64,000 nt of DNA from positions 194,791 through 258,790 of the forward strand of contig JAMPAQ010000001.1 in assembly GCA_023667145.1 (NCBI GenBank), given 5' to 3'. The position numbers were made by a program, and so were the translations under genes. Of the stretch, positions 19,139 to 27,490 are shown piece after piece. Source of the DNA: Pseudoflavonifractor sp. (GTDB lineage: Bacteria > Bacteroidota > Bacteroidia > Bacteroidales > Muribaculaceae). The notes under the pieces are model-generated. The model saw nothing but the letters and a program-made list of their open reading frames with translations. It made no database searches and was not told the origin of the DNA. Position 1 is the first letter of the stretch; each line of letters opens with the position of its first letter.

Positions 19139-19146
19139 CAAAGATA
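19139..19146 (-). promoter_or_regulatory. -7 box for the dipeptidase-queF-queC run
   Basis: TATCTTTG on the minus strand, 45 nt before the dipeptidase ATG, matches TAnnTTTG. No convincing -33 box. Confidence 0.55.
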
Positions 19147-19241
19147 ATAATATAATGAGGTATTGTCGATGCTCACCATTGACAAAATTACATAAATATT
19201 CATAATCCACAATCCTTCCCCTCATGGTGTGGTGTCGCCGC

Positions 19242-20714
19242 TCACTGGCGGTCGGGCGTGGTGGCCGGGGGCGAGGCATAGCGGCGCAGCAGCTCCTCAA
19301 GGCTGTCGGCCTTTGAGAGACGTAGGCTTGCTCTTAGCCGGTATCGGCTGGTATACAGTGACTTGCTTGAGATGTTGAGTATCGAGGTGAGTTGGCTACT
19401 GTCAACCCCTGCGGCTATGAGCGCGGCCAGTCGCAGCTGCCCCTCCGAGAGGTTGGGGTAGTCGGCCTTGAGGCGTGACGTGAAGCGTGGGTCAATCTGT
19501 CGGCTCACGGCGAGGAACCCTTGGCGGCTATCCTCGCGGCTGCCATAGATGCCTAAGATGCGGCGTATCTCCTTTGCAAGCGACGATTCGTCGACAGTGT
19601 CGGTGGCGTGGCGGCTCACCGTCCCCTCGATGTCGGCCATAAGCCGGTGGTTCTCCTCCATGATGGCTGACTGGGCTGTCTGTAGCTGCCGCAGGTACTC
19701 CATGCGGCTGTCGAGCAGCTCGATTTCCTGACGTGTCCGTGCCTGTCGGCGCTTGGCATAGAAGTATCCCCATGTCGCGAGGGCCAGCAGGGCCAGGACG
19801 GTCGTCGCCCACCACAGCAGCAGGGTGCGTCGCTCAAGTCTCGCGTTGCTCTCGGTCAGGTCGATCATGTTGCGGGTCTCGCGTGAGTAGATGGCCGGGA
19901 GGTTGGCCTCGCGGTAGGCGCTGTCGGTCCACCAGATGGTTCGTTTCAGCTCCTCGATACATGAGTCCTTCATCCCGGCGGCATTGTAGATGTAGGCGAG
20001 GGCCACGTGGATGTATTCTCGGTGCTGGGCTATGGGATTGAGTGAGTCGGTCTCGGCCTTGATGCGGGGTATGCGTCTGAGTGCGTCTTGCAAGTCATTT
20101 GTGTAAAGCGACTCGTATGCCCTCATCGCCAGCAGCGCGGGGCGCTCGGCAGGACGCACTGACGGATAGCGGTCAAGCATCGCGAGGCAGCTGTCGAGCA
20201 GCGGGAGAGAGTCAGTGGCCAGGTATGCTCCCTTGAGGGCGAGGATGTGGAGCATCGGGATGTTGATGACGGTCGTGTCGGCAAGCAACCGCTTGAACAT
20301 CTCCCAACCCTCCCGGTGGCTCATGACGTTTGACCTGTGTATCTCAAGTTCATAAAGCTCATTGGTTGCCGATGCCTGTCGGAAGCACTCGTCGGCGAGG
20401 TCATAGTAGCGGGTGGCACGGACGGTGTCGTCCATCTGTGCCATCACGTCGCCGAGCAACGTAAGGTTGCTCCCACGCTCAAGCGGCATCCCCACCGACG
20501 CGAAGTAGGCGGCGTTTTCTGACGCGATGCGGTATTTCTGATACAGGCTCTTCTCATCGTCGAGGTGGCGGGTGCGGTCGAGGTACCACTCCGTGCGGTC
20601 GGTCACCGAGTCGGCAGTCAGTCCTGTGTTGCCATGGTTGGAGGTGTTGTCGGCCGGACGTGTGCATGAGATGACGACCAGCATGATGATAGCGGTTATA
20701 TAGACATTGTTCAT
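19242..20714 (-). CDS. Membrane-anchored TPR protein with C-terminal LuxR-like HTH
   Basis: The 490-residue protein has an N-terminal signal/lipobox region (VVISCTRP, lipid cysteine near 17), a helical TPR-like sensor region (about 60-285), one membrane segment (LLLWWATTVLALLALATWG near 305), a coiled coil (325-370) and a C-terminal helix-turn-helix (LSEGQLRLAALIAAGVDSSQ near 430). This is the Bacteroidales architecture in which an extracytoplasmic TPR domain is joined to a cytoplasmic HTH. Ligand and targets are unknown. The ATG lies four bases after a -7 box. Confidence 0.8.
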   Translation of the reverse strand: MNNVYITAIIMLVVISCTRPADNTSNHGNTGLTADSVTDRTEWYLDRTRHLDDEKSLYQKYRIASENAAYFASVGMPLERGSNLTLLGDVMAQMDDTVRATRYYDLADECFRQASATNELYELEIHRSNVMSHREGWEMFKRLLADTTVINIPMLHILALKGAYLATDSLPLLDSCLAMLDRYPSVRPAERPALLAMRAYESLYTNDLQDALRRIPRIKAETDSLNPIAQHREYIHVALAYIYNAAGMKDSCIEELKRTIWWTDSAYREANLPAIYSRETRNMIDLTESNARLERRTLLLWWATTVLALLALATWGYFYAKRRQARTRQEIELLDSRMEYLRQLQTAQSAIMEENHRLMADIEGTVSRHATDTVDESSLAKEIRRILGIYGSREDSRQGFLAVSRQIDPRFTSRLKADYPNLSEGQLRLAALIAAGVDSSQLTSILNISSKSLYTSRYRLRASLRLSKADSLEELLRRYASPPATTPDRQ

Positions 20715-20718
20715 GTCG

Positions 20719-20726
20719 CAAAGTTA
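20719..20726 (-). promoter_or_regulatory. -7 box abutting the TPR-HTH start
   Basis: TAACTTTG on the minus strand, then CGAC, then ATG. Transcription would begin at about the first base before the start codon, giving a leaderless mRNA. Confidence 0.55.
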
Positions 20727-20819
20727 TCAAAAACTGCTGTGAGCCGCTCCACGGCCATATAGACAATATATCGACAACAGCCCGATAATCCTTGTTGGTG
20801 GCCGCGATATGACGAAAAA

Positions 20820-20841
20820 GGGGAGGCATCTTGGCCTCCCC
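20820..20841 (-). terminator. Rho-independent terminator
   Basis: An 8-bp perfect stem (20820-20827 with 20834-20841, GGGGAGGC arm) with a 6-nt loop, followed on the minus strand by TTTTTCGTC. It ends the small lipoprotein gene at 20873. Confidence 0.85.
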
Positions 20842-20872
20842 GGGGAAATAATAAATGAATGATAGGTAAGTG

Positions 20873-21304
20873 TCAGATCTCGTCTGACTCGATGATGATG
20901 TCAACGGTCTTGCCCGACGGGGTGCCGACGTAGCGGTAGACGATATTCTTGTCGTTGTCCTGGCAGTACTTCAGCAGCGTGGCGAAGTTCTTGTCTGCCC
21001 GCTTCTGGCTTTTGAGCTGTGCCAGCGAGTTGTTGCGGAGCTCATCCTTACTCTGCTCCATCATTTCCATGTCGATGTCGTTCTCGTCACACTTGATGTT
21101 GTAGACGATGGCGTTGCCATCCGATGTCACCTCTTCCATGGTGAATCCGTTGCCAAGATTCATCGGCAGCATGGTGTTGAGCTGCTCGATGGCCTTGTCA
21201 AAGCGACTGTCGTTTGACGAGGAGCATGATGTCAGTGCGTTGGTTGATACCAGGGCGGTCAGTGCGATGAGCAGTGCCCCAAGTGATTTTTTGATGTGTC
21301 TCAT
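20873..21304 (-). CDS. Small lipoprotein of unknown function
   Basis: A 143-residue protein with a lipoprotein signal (LTSCSSSND, lipid cysteine near residue 27). The mature part is acidic and polar with no recognised domain: an alpha/beta pattern ending in a strand (TVDIIIESDEI). It is monocistronic, with an intrinsic terminator behind it. Likely held on the inner face of the outer membrane; function unknown. Confidence 0.75.
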   Translation of the reverse strand: MRHIKKSLGALLIALTALVSTNALTSCSSSNDSRFDKAIEQLNTMLPMNLGNGFTMEEVTSDGNAIVYNIKCDENDIDMEMMEQSKDELRNNSLAQLKSQKRADKNFATLLKYCQDNDKNIVYRYVGTPSGKTVDIIIESDEI

Positions 21305-21386
21305 AATTCTCTGTTTTTTGGTGGATATATTTCAATTGTTTTGTTGTCGGTATGTCTTGATGTCTGTCGGTCGGCAGGTTGCCGGA

Positions 21387-22091
21387 TTAGTTGTCATTGT
21401 GTCCATACTTGAGCCTCAGGCTGTCGATGCGCTCCCGGTGACGATTCTCGACGTCACTGGCCGACCGCCGGGGGCGGCGTGAGCCAAACTGGGGGCGGCG
21501 GCTCTTTCCCTTGCGCGTTCGCGGGTGGCGGGTCTTGATGTCGTGGCTGTCGAGCCATTGGAGTCCAAACAGGCCGGTGGTCACCGGGATGTCTACCGTG
21601 TCGCCCTTGCTGACAGCGTCATACACCTTTTTGGTGACATCAAACGACCGCGTGTCGCCGTTGGGGAGGATGACATCGATGCAGGTCACCTTGTAGGGCG
21701 CTCCGCGTGCATAGACCCGCCGGCTCACCCTGCGTGTCTTGTAGCGCGTCTCCTTGTAGACGCGGCTTGCCACGGCGGGCATGTCATGGGGCGTGTCGCT
21801 GGGATAGCACTCGTTTGCTATCAGCAGGGACAGCATCATCAGGGGCCAGAGGAATAGCGTCGCGCACAGTCCGTTGAGCCAACGTTTGTCAGAGCTGGTG
21901 ACCCATCGTGCGGCCCGGTGCAGCGGGATTGACAAGGCTATCGAGGCCGCGAGCGCGGTCAAAACCGGCATAATCCATGACGACAGCAGAGCCTTGAGCA
22001 TTATAACGTCTGCGGCCGCACACATTATTGCTATTGTCACTCCAAATCCGGCGGCAAGTATGCGCCACACATCCTTTGTCTTTTCTTTCAT
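21387..22091 (-). CDS. Membrane protein with basic C-terminal tail, unknown
   Basis: The 234-residue protein has about three hydrophobic segments (residues 10-33, 37-57 and 75-93), then a soluble beta-rich part (110-175, VTCIDVILPNGDTRSFDV) and a strongly basic arginine/lysine/serine tail (185-225). No family recognised. It is divergent from the fumarate reductase operon and has its own -7 box at 22161-22168. The basic tail might contact nucleic acid or lipid; that is only a guess. Confidence 0.7.
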   Translation of the reverse strand: MKEKTKDVWRILAAGFGVTIAIMCAAADVIMLKALLSSWIMPVLTALAASIALSIPLHRAARWVTSSDKRWLNGLCATLFLWPLMMLSLLIANECYPSDTPHDMPAVASRVYKETRYKTRRVSRRVYARGAPYKVTCIDVILPNGDTRSFDVTKKVYDAVSKGDTVDIPVTTGLFGLQWLDSHDIKTRHPRTRKGKSRRPQFGSRRPRRSASDVENRHRERIDSLRLKYGHNDN

Positions 22092-22160
22092 TGTCCGTTT
22101 GTCGATGAGACCCTGTCGCGGCTCTCCATATTAAATGTACTTCTTGCGATTTTTGTTCGG

Positions 22161-22168
22161 CAAAATTA
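22161..22168 (-). promoter_or_regulatory. -7 box for the 234-aa membrane protein gene
   Basis: TAATTTTG on the minus strand. A TTG at 22189-22191 is 20 nt upstream and a TTTG at 22192-22195 is 23 nt upstream, either of which could be the -33 box. Confidence 0.6.
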
Positions 22169-22336
22169 GCCCTTCCCCCGCTGTTGCGCAACAAATCCAT
22201 ATAGACATCATATCAACACGCCGTGCCACCTGACCATTTCCCCCTCCATTGATACGCTCCACTTCATTGTGACAGACGCGGATAATCCTCTTATGGATGT
22301 GGGGGAGGGGCGCGATGAGATTTTTTTGGTTAAATC

Positions 22337-22367
22337 TTGTAGGGCAATGGATTTTGGCGTAAATTTG
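22337..22367 (+). promoter_or_regulatory. Promoter for the frdCAB operon
   Basis: A -33 TTG (22337-22339) and a -7 TAAATTTG (22360-22367) are 20 nt apart; the frdC ATG is 64 nt downstream, leaving a moderate 5' leader. Confidence 0.7.
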
Positions 22368-22431
22368 CGAGATGAAACAATAGCCTGAACAGTAACAATT
22401 GTAATTTTATAATCCTTTAATCAGCTCAATT

Positions 22432-23328
22432 ATGTGGTTAACTAATTCGTCTATAGGACGTAAGCTCGTGATGGCTGTCACGGGCGTATGCCTCGTCCTG
22501 TTTGTCACATTTCACTGTCTGATGAATGCTGTAGCACTGGTATGGCCCGACGCCTACAACTCGGTGTGCGCCTTCCTCGGGGCCAACTGGTATGCCCTCG
22601 TGGCCTCTGTGGGACTCGCCGCCCTCTTTGTGGTACACATCATCTACGCATTGTGGCTCACCGTGCAAAACCGTAAGGCTCGCGGCAACGACCGCTACGC
22701 CGTGACCTCCCGTCCTCCTCAGGTGGAGTGGTCGTCAAAGAACATGCTCGTGCTCGGCATCGTGGTGCTGGCGTTCCTCGCCGTCCACATGATACAGTTC
22801 TGGGCTCGTATGCAGTGGCGCGAGATTATCGCCGCAAGCCCCGCCGACTGGTATATGGTCGATGGTGCCGCCGTGCCTCCCCACGCCGGCACGCTGTTCC
22901 TCCAGATTGCATTCCAGAACTGGTGGACCCCGGTTGTCTACATCATCGGCTTCATCGCCCTGTGGTTTCACATGAATCATGGTTTCTGGTCGATGTTCCA
23001 GTCAATCGGTTGGAACGGTCAGACATGGCTTCCCCGTCTCAAGAAGATTGCCTGCTGGTGGACCTCGATTGTCGTGGCTCTTTTCATCGCCCAGGCCATC
23101 GTCTTCACAGTCCAGGCCCACAAGGGTACCTACATGACCAACGAGAACCTCAAGGCCCAGTACACCGAGGCTTGGCAGCATGAGGCCCAGCAGGCCAAGA
23201 GCCAGGAGGAGATGCAGCAGCTCCAGGAGCAGTACTTCAACTTCCTCAAGGTCTATGACCCCGAGGCTTACGAGCAGGTTCAGGCTCAGATGCAGATGTA
23301 CCAGCAGTATCAACAACCGCAAAACTAA
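22432..23328 (+). CDS. frdC: Fumarate reductase/succinate dehydrogenase cytochrome b subunit with Q-rich tail
   Basis: The 298-residue protein is the membrane anchor of a di-haem complex II. Five hydrophobic segments lie at about 12-34, 55-78, 101-121, 160-183 and 206-228, with histidines suited to haem b (FVTFHCLMN, VVHIIYA, AVHMIQFW, WFHMNHGFW). Family members of this type usually end soon after the fifth helix; here about 66 extra residues follow, helical and about one quarter glutamine (LKAQYTEAWQHEAQQAK, then MQMYQQYQQPQN). First gene of frdCAB. Confidence 0.92.
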   Translation: MWLTNSSIGRKLVMAVTGVCLVLFVTFHCLMNAVALVWPDAYNSVCAFLGANWYALVASVGLAALFVVHIIYALWLTVQNRKARGNDRYAVTSRPPQVEWSSKNMLVLGIVVLAFLAVHMIQFWARMQWREIIAASPADWYMVDGAAVPPHAGTLFLQIAFQNWWTPVVYIIGFIALWFHMNHGFWSMFQSIGWNGQTWLPRLKKIACWWTSIVVALFIAQAIVFTVQAHKGTYMTNENLKAQYTEAWQHEAQQAKSQEEMQQLQEQYFNFLKVYDPEAYEQVQAQMQMYQQYQQPQN

Positions 23329-23339
23329 CATAACGCGAT

Positions 23340-25370
23340 ATGGAACTCACTAAGAAAGAACTGGAGGGTATGATTGACTCTACCCCCATCATGAAAGACT
23401 TTGCCGACATCGAGTCCTCAAAGCTACCGGAATATCAGATTGACTCCAAGATTCCCGAAGGTCCTGTCGCTGAAAAGTGGACCAACTACAAGGCTCATCA
23501 GAAACTCGTCAACCCTGCCAACAAGCGTCACCTCGACATCATCGTCGTAGGCACCGGCCTCGCCGGCGCTTCGGCTGCGTCATCGCTCGGTGAGATGGGC
23601 TTCAATGTATACAACTTCTGCATCCAGGACTCACCCCGCCGCGCCCACTCCATAGCCGCACAGGGTGGTATCAATGCAGCCAAGAACTATCAGAACGACG
23701 GCGACTCGGTCTACCGCCTGTTCTACGACACCGTCAAGGGCGGCGACTTCCGCTCGCGTGAGGCCAACGTCTACCGTCTCGCCGAGGTGTCAAACAACAT
23801 CATCGACCAGTGCGTGCAGCAGGGTGTCCCCTTTGCCCGCGAGTATGGCGGTCTCCTCGCCAACCGCTCCTTTGGCGGTGCCCAGGTGAGCCGTACATTC
23901 TATGCCAAGGGCCAGACCGGCCAGCAGTTGCTGCTCGGCGCATACTCAAGCCTCAACCGTCAGATTCAGAAGGGTACGGTAAAGAGCTTCAACCGCCGCG
24001 AGATGCTCGACATCGTCATCATCGACGGACGCGCACGCGGCATCATCGTCCGCAACCTCGTCACCGGCGAGCTTGAGCGCTATGCCGCCCACGCCGTGGT
24101 GCTTGCCACCGGCGGTTATGGTCGTACTTTCTTCCTCTCTACCAACGCCATGGGTTGCAACGGTTCAGCTGCCATCCAGGCCTTCAAGAAGGGTGCCTAC
24201 CTCTCCAACCTCGCCTTTACGCAGATTCACCCCACATGTATCCCCGTTCATGGCGAGGATCAGTCCAAGCTGACCCTCATGAGCGAGTCGCTCCGTAACG
24301 ACGGCCGCATCTGGGTGCCCAAGAAAAAGGAAGATGCCGAGGCCATCCGTGCCGGCAAGAAGAAGCCGACCGACATCCCCGACGAAGACCGCGACTTCTA
24401 TCTTGAGCGCCGCTATCCCGCCTTTGGTAACCTCTGTCCCCGCGACATCGCCTCGCGTGCCGCCAAGGAGCGCTGCGACGCCGGCTATGGTGTGGGTACG
24501 GGCAACGCCGTTTACCTCGACTTCAAGTATGCCATCGACCGTCTCGGCGAGGATGTCGTGCGCGACCGCTACGGCAACCTCTTCGACATGTATCAGATGA
24601 TCTCTGATGACAACCCCTACGAGACCCCGATGCAGATATTCCCCGCCTCCCACTACACCATGGGCGGCATCTGGGTCGACTATGAGCTCCAGACCTCAAT
24701 CAAGGGTCTCTTTGCCATCGGCGAGTGTAACTTCTCTGACCACGGTGCCAACCGTCTCGGCGCCTCGGCCCTCATGCAGGGTCTCGCCGACGGCTACTTC
24801 GTGCTCCCCTATACGATGCAGAACTATCTCAGCGACCAGATCAAGGTGCCCCGCTTCAAGACCGACGCTCCCGAGTTTGACAAGGTCGAGGCCGATGTAC
24901 GCGCCCGCATCGAAAAACTGATGAACATCAAGGGTACAAAGAGCCCCGATGAGATACACAAGCGTCTCGGTCACGTGATGTGGAACCTCGTGGGCATGGG
25001 CCGCACGCTTCAGGGTCTCGTCGAGGCCACAAAGGAGATTGAGGAGGTGCGCAAGGAGTTCTACTCCGACCTCCGCATCGTGGGCCGCGCCGACGACCTC
25101 AACACCGAGCTTGAGAAGGCTCTCCGTCTTGAGGACTTCCTCGTCATGGCCAAGATGATGGCTATCGACGCGCTCCACCGCAACGAGTCGTGTGGCGCTC
25201 ACTTCCGCGAGGAGTATCAGACCGCCGACGGCGAGGCTGCCCGCAATGATAAAGACTACATGTATGTTTCCTGCTGGAAGTACACCGGCGACAACGAGAA
25301 GCCCATCCTTCTCAAGGAGCCGCTCAAGTATGAGGCTATCCAGGTGCAGACACGTAACTATAAGTCCTAA
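23340..25370 (+). CDS. frdA: Fumarate reductase/succinate dehydrogenase flavoprotein
   Basis: A 676-residue flavoprotein of complex II. The FAD-binding GxGxxG is [13 protein letters not shown] near residue 70, and the covalent-FAD histidine lies in [18 protein letters not shown] near 103. Active-site blocks include [10 protein letters not shown] near 298, [13 protein letters not shown] near 355 and [20 protein letters not shown] near 460. It interconverts fumarate and succinate; in anaerobic Bacteroidales the main direction is fumarate reduction with menaquinol. Gap to frdC is 11 bases. Confidence 0.97.
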   Translation: MELTKKELEGMIDSTPIMKDFADIESSKLPEYQIDSKIPEGPVAEKWTNYKAHQKLVNPANKRHLDIIVVGTGLAGASAASSLGEMGFNVYNFCIQDSPRRAHSIAAQGGINAAKNYQNDGDSVYRLFYDTVKGGDFRSREANVYRLAEVSNNIIDQCVQQGVPFAREYGGLLANRSFGGAQVSRTFYAKGQTGQQLLLGAYSSLNRQIQKGTVKSFNRREMLDIVIIDGRARGIIVRNLVTGELERYAAHAVVLATGGYGRTFFLSTNAMGCNGSAAIQAFKKGAYLSNLAFTQIHPTCIPVHGEDQSKLTLMSESLRNDGRIWVPKKKEDAEAIRAGKKKPTDIPDEDRDFYLERRYPAFGNLCPRDIASRAAKERCDAGYGVGTGNAVYLDFKYAIDRLGEDVVRDRYGNLFDMYQMISDDNPYETPMQIFPASHYTMGGIWVDYELQTSIKGLFAIGECNFSDHGANRLGASALMQGLADGYFVLPYTMQNYLSDQIKVPRFKTDAPEFDKVEADVRARIEKLMNIKGTKSPDEIHKRLGHVMWNLVGMGRTLQGLVEATKEIEEVRKEFYSDLRIVGRADDLNTELEKALRLEDFLVMAKMMAIDALHRNESCGAHFREEYQTADGEAARNDKDYMYVSCWKYTGDNEKPILLKEPLKYEAIQVQTRNYKS

Positions 25371-25391
25371 CGATTAAAACCACAACCAAAA

Positions 25392-26147
25392 ATGGAAACA
25401 ACAATCAGCGTAAATCTTAGAATTTGGCGTCAACGTGGTCCCAAAGAGAAAGGACAGTTCGTCAACTATCACCTCGATAACGTATCCACCGGCAGCTCGT
25501 TCCTCGAAATGCTCGACATGCTCAACCAGCAGCTCGTCGAGAAGGGTGAGGAGCCTGTAGTCTTCGACAACGACTGCCGCGAGGGCATCTGCGGCATGTG
25601 CTCGCTCTACATCAACGGCCATCCTCACGGCCCGGTGCAGGGCATCACCACCTGCCAGCTCCACATGCGCAAGTTTCACGACGGCGACACCATCACCATC
25701 GAGCCGTGGCGCTCGGCGGCGTTCCCCGTCATCCGTGACCTCACCGTCGACCGCAACGCCTTTGACAAGATACAGCAGGCCGGCGGCTACGTGTCGTTCA
25801 ACTGCGGTGGCGCACAGGATGCCAACAATATACCCATTTCCAAGGAGATTGCCGACATCGCCATGGACTCTGCCACCTGCATCGGTTGCGGCGCGTGCGT
25901 GGCCGCGTGCAAGAACGGTTCGGCCATGCTCTTTGTCTCGGCCAAGGTGAGCCAGTTTGCCCTCCTTCCCCAGGGTCAGGTCGAGCGTGCCCGCCGCGCC
26001 CGCGCCATGGTCAAGAGGATGGACGAACTCGGATTTGGCAACTGCACCAACACCGGCGCGTGTGAGGCAGAGTGTCCCAAGAACATCTCGATTAGCAACA
26101 TCGCCCGACTCAACCGAGAGTTTATCAAGGCCAAGTGTGAGGAATAA
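25392..26147 (+). CDS. frdB: Fumarate reductase/succinate dehydrogenase iron-sulfur subunit
   Basis: The 251-residue subunit carries electrons between the flavin and haem. The N-terminal 2Fe-2S ligands are CREGICGMC (near 60) with a later TTCQLH, and the C-terminal ferredoxin part has [11 protein letters not shown] near 163 and [12 protein letters not shown] near 218, providing the 4Fe-4S and 3Fe-4S clusters. It follows frdA by 21 bases and ends at a strong terminator. Confidence 0.97.
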   Translation: METTISVNLRIWRQRGPKEKGQFVNYHLDNVSTGSSFLEMLDMLNQQLVEKGEEPVVFDNDCREGICGMCSLYINGHPHGPVQGITTCQLHMRKFHDGDTITIEPWRSAAFPVIRDLTVDRNAFDKIQQAGGYVSFNCGGAQDANNIPISKEIADIAMDSATCIGCGACVAACKNGSAMLFVSAKVSQFALLPQGQVERARRARAMVKRMDELGFGNCTNTGACEAECPKNISISNIARLNREFIKAKCEE

Positions 26148-26175
26148 TCCCCGCCCCGCCTTTTAACACTCATAT

Positions 26176-26209
26176 AAAGCGCCCGCGCATCGTCGCGGGT
26201 GCTTTTTTT
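26176..26209 (+). terminator. Rho-independent terminator after frdB
   Basis: A 12-bp stem with one G-T pair (26176-26187 with 26194-26205, core CCCGCG/CGCGGG) ends in a run of seven T. Confidence 0.9.
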
Positions 26210-26221
26210 ATAAAAAAACAT

Positions 26222-26229
26222 TATCTTTG
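26222..26229 (+). promoter_or_regulatory. -7 box for the 26.25-kb lipoprotein gene
   Basis: TATCTTTG, 23 nt before the ATG at 26253. It overlaps an alternative GTG start at 26229, which is therefore rejected. Confidence 0.65.
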
Positions 26230-26252
26230 TGCTGTTAAAAACACATTTCTCC

Positions 26253-26642
26253 ATGAAACCATACCACCTGCTCCCCGTAATAGCTGTCGCCGTGGCCGCT
26301 GCCTCGTGCAGCCCGCTCTCTCCCGAGGCCCGCGAGATTGTAGGCCGCTACTATATCGACGAGGTCTCTGACGACACTCCGTTGCTCGAACTCAACGACG
26401 ACGGCACCTCGGTGATGCGGGCCATCCGCGCCGACGTGCTGACTGTCACCGTCCCCGGCACGTGGAATGTCGAGAACGACTCGCTCATCATCGTCAACGA
26501 CATAGCCTCACTCAAGGCCATCGGCGACACCTCCATCATGGGGTATGTGGCACCGCGTTCGGCCCATCATATCATCGAGCGCACGCCGGTGTCGATCACG
26601 CTTGACATCAACGGGCTTCCCTATCAATACCACCGCCGCTGA
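26253..26642 (+). CDS. Small lipocalin-like lipoprotein
   Basis: A 129-residue lipoprotein: signal MKPYHLLPVIAVAVAAASC with the lipid cysteine at 19. The remainder shows alternating strands (IVGRYYIDE, LLELNDDGTSVMRA, VTVPGTWNVENDSLIIVND), the pattern of lipocalin-like stress proteins common in Bacteroidales. The GxW-type element is GTWNVEND. Ligand unknown. It begins a run of co-directional genes reaching the AddA-like helicase. Confidence 0.75.
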   Translation: MKPYHLLPVIAVAVAAASCSPLSPEAREIVGRYYIDEVSDDTPLLELNDDGTSVMRAIRADVLTVTVPGTWNVENDSLIIVNDIASLKAIGDTSIMGYVAPRSAHHIIERTPVSITLDINGLPYQYHRR

Positions 26643-26691
26643 CCACCATGTCGTGTGGCCGTAGTCAGGCGGCTGTCCAACAACAAATGCT

Positions 26692-27129
26692 ATGAAACGA
26701 TTACTTTCTACCATCCTCATGCTCCCGGCACTCATCATGCTCATGCTGCTGTCGGGCTCATGCTCCGGGAGTGTCGCGGCCGACCGCATAGGGTCGGCAC
26801 GTGAGGCCGTGGCTCGCCGCGACTATGTCGATGCCGCCGCCATCTGCGACGACATCACCGCCTCGTCCGACACCCTCTCGGCCACTGACCTCTGCGCACT
26901 CTCGGTCATATATATGAATATAGCGGAGGGTACAGCCGATGACGGCCATATTGCCTCGGCTGCGTCGTGCTATGCCGCCGCGCTCGACCGCGACTCGGTG
27001 GTCACCGCCGCCTACTTTGACTCGGTGCAGCTTGCCGATGCAGCCCACCTCATGCTGCTCGACCAGATTGTCACCAGCCTCAACTCGCCCCGCGACATCC
27101 CCGCTGACACACTCTATATCATTGAATGA
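26692..27129 (+). CDS. Small TPR-like lipoprotein
   Basis: A 145-residue protein with a hydrophobic signal and lipobox (LLSGSCSGS, cysteine near 24). The mature part is alanine- and aspartate-rich helices with a TPR-like spacing (AREAVARRDYVDAAAICDDI, then ASAASCYAAALDRD). No named family. Its stop overlaps the start of the SUI1 gene by 4 bases, so the two are coupled. Confidence 0.7.
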   Translation: MKRLLSTILMLPALIMLMLLSGSCSGSVAADRIGSAREAVARRDYVDAAAICDDITASSDTLSATDLCALSVIYMNIAEGTADDGHIASAASCYAAALDRDSVVTAAYFDSVQLADAAHLMLLDQIVTSLNSPRDIPADTLYIIE

Positions 27130-27488
27130 CCATGGACTGGAAATCTGCATTGTCGTCAATCGCCGCTACAGTTCCCGAGGCCGGGGCAGAGCCTGATGTC
27201 ACGCCTGATGCCGAACTGTCTTCGGGCCATACCGGCTCAAAGTCTGCCGTCCCGGTCATTGATATATACTACGAGCGCAAGGGCAGGGGTGGCAAACAGG
27301 CCACCATCATTGCCGGATTTGAATGCTCTGACGATGACCTCGTCAGGCTCGCCGCCACTATAAAGAAGCGCCTCGGCACGGGTGGCTCGGCGCGGGGAGG
27401 TGAGATCCTTGTCCAGGGCGACCGCCGGGCCGACCTCGCCCGTCTGCTCCCCGGCCTCGGCTATCCAAAGATAAAGATGCACAACTGA
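27126..27488 (+). CDS. SUI1/YciH family translation factor
   Basis: A 120-residue protein whose C-terminal 75 residues form the SUI1 fold: YERKGRGGKQATIIAGF, LAATIKKRLGTGGS and GEILVQGDRR. Bacterial members (YciH) resemble eukaryotic eIF1 and may affect start-site fidelity. The N-terminal 45 residues are low-complexity. The ATG at 27126 overlaps the preceding stop; an internal ATG at 27132 is equally possible. Confidence 0.85.
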   Translation: MTMDWKSALSSIAATVPEAGAEPDVTPDAELSSGHTGSKSAVPVIDIYYERKGRGGKQATIIAGFECSDDDLVRLAATIKKRLGTGGSARGGEILVQGDRRADLARLLPGLGYPKIKMHN

Positions 27489-27490
27489 CC

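Larger units (their letters stand above)
22092..22431. other. Divergent intergenic region before frdC
   Basis: These 340 bases hold no credible gene. They contain a minus-strand promoter for the 234-aa membrane protein (22161-22168) and the plus-strand promoter for the frd operon (22337-22367). The middle (22200-22330) has a GGGGGAGGGG run, a T tract and no clear inverted repeat. Confidence 0.6.

Noticed and set aside
16200..19146. DNA deazaguanine (dpd) system suggested by queC/queF beside RM genes
   Set aside because: No DpdA-like transglycosylase or dpd helicase is present, and queF points to tRNA queuosine; kept only as a weak hypothesis.
17440..19146. preQ1 riboswitch for queF-queC
   Set aside because: The gap before queF is 13 bases and no short pseudoknot aptamer was recognised before the dipeptidase gene.
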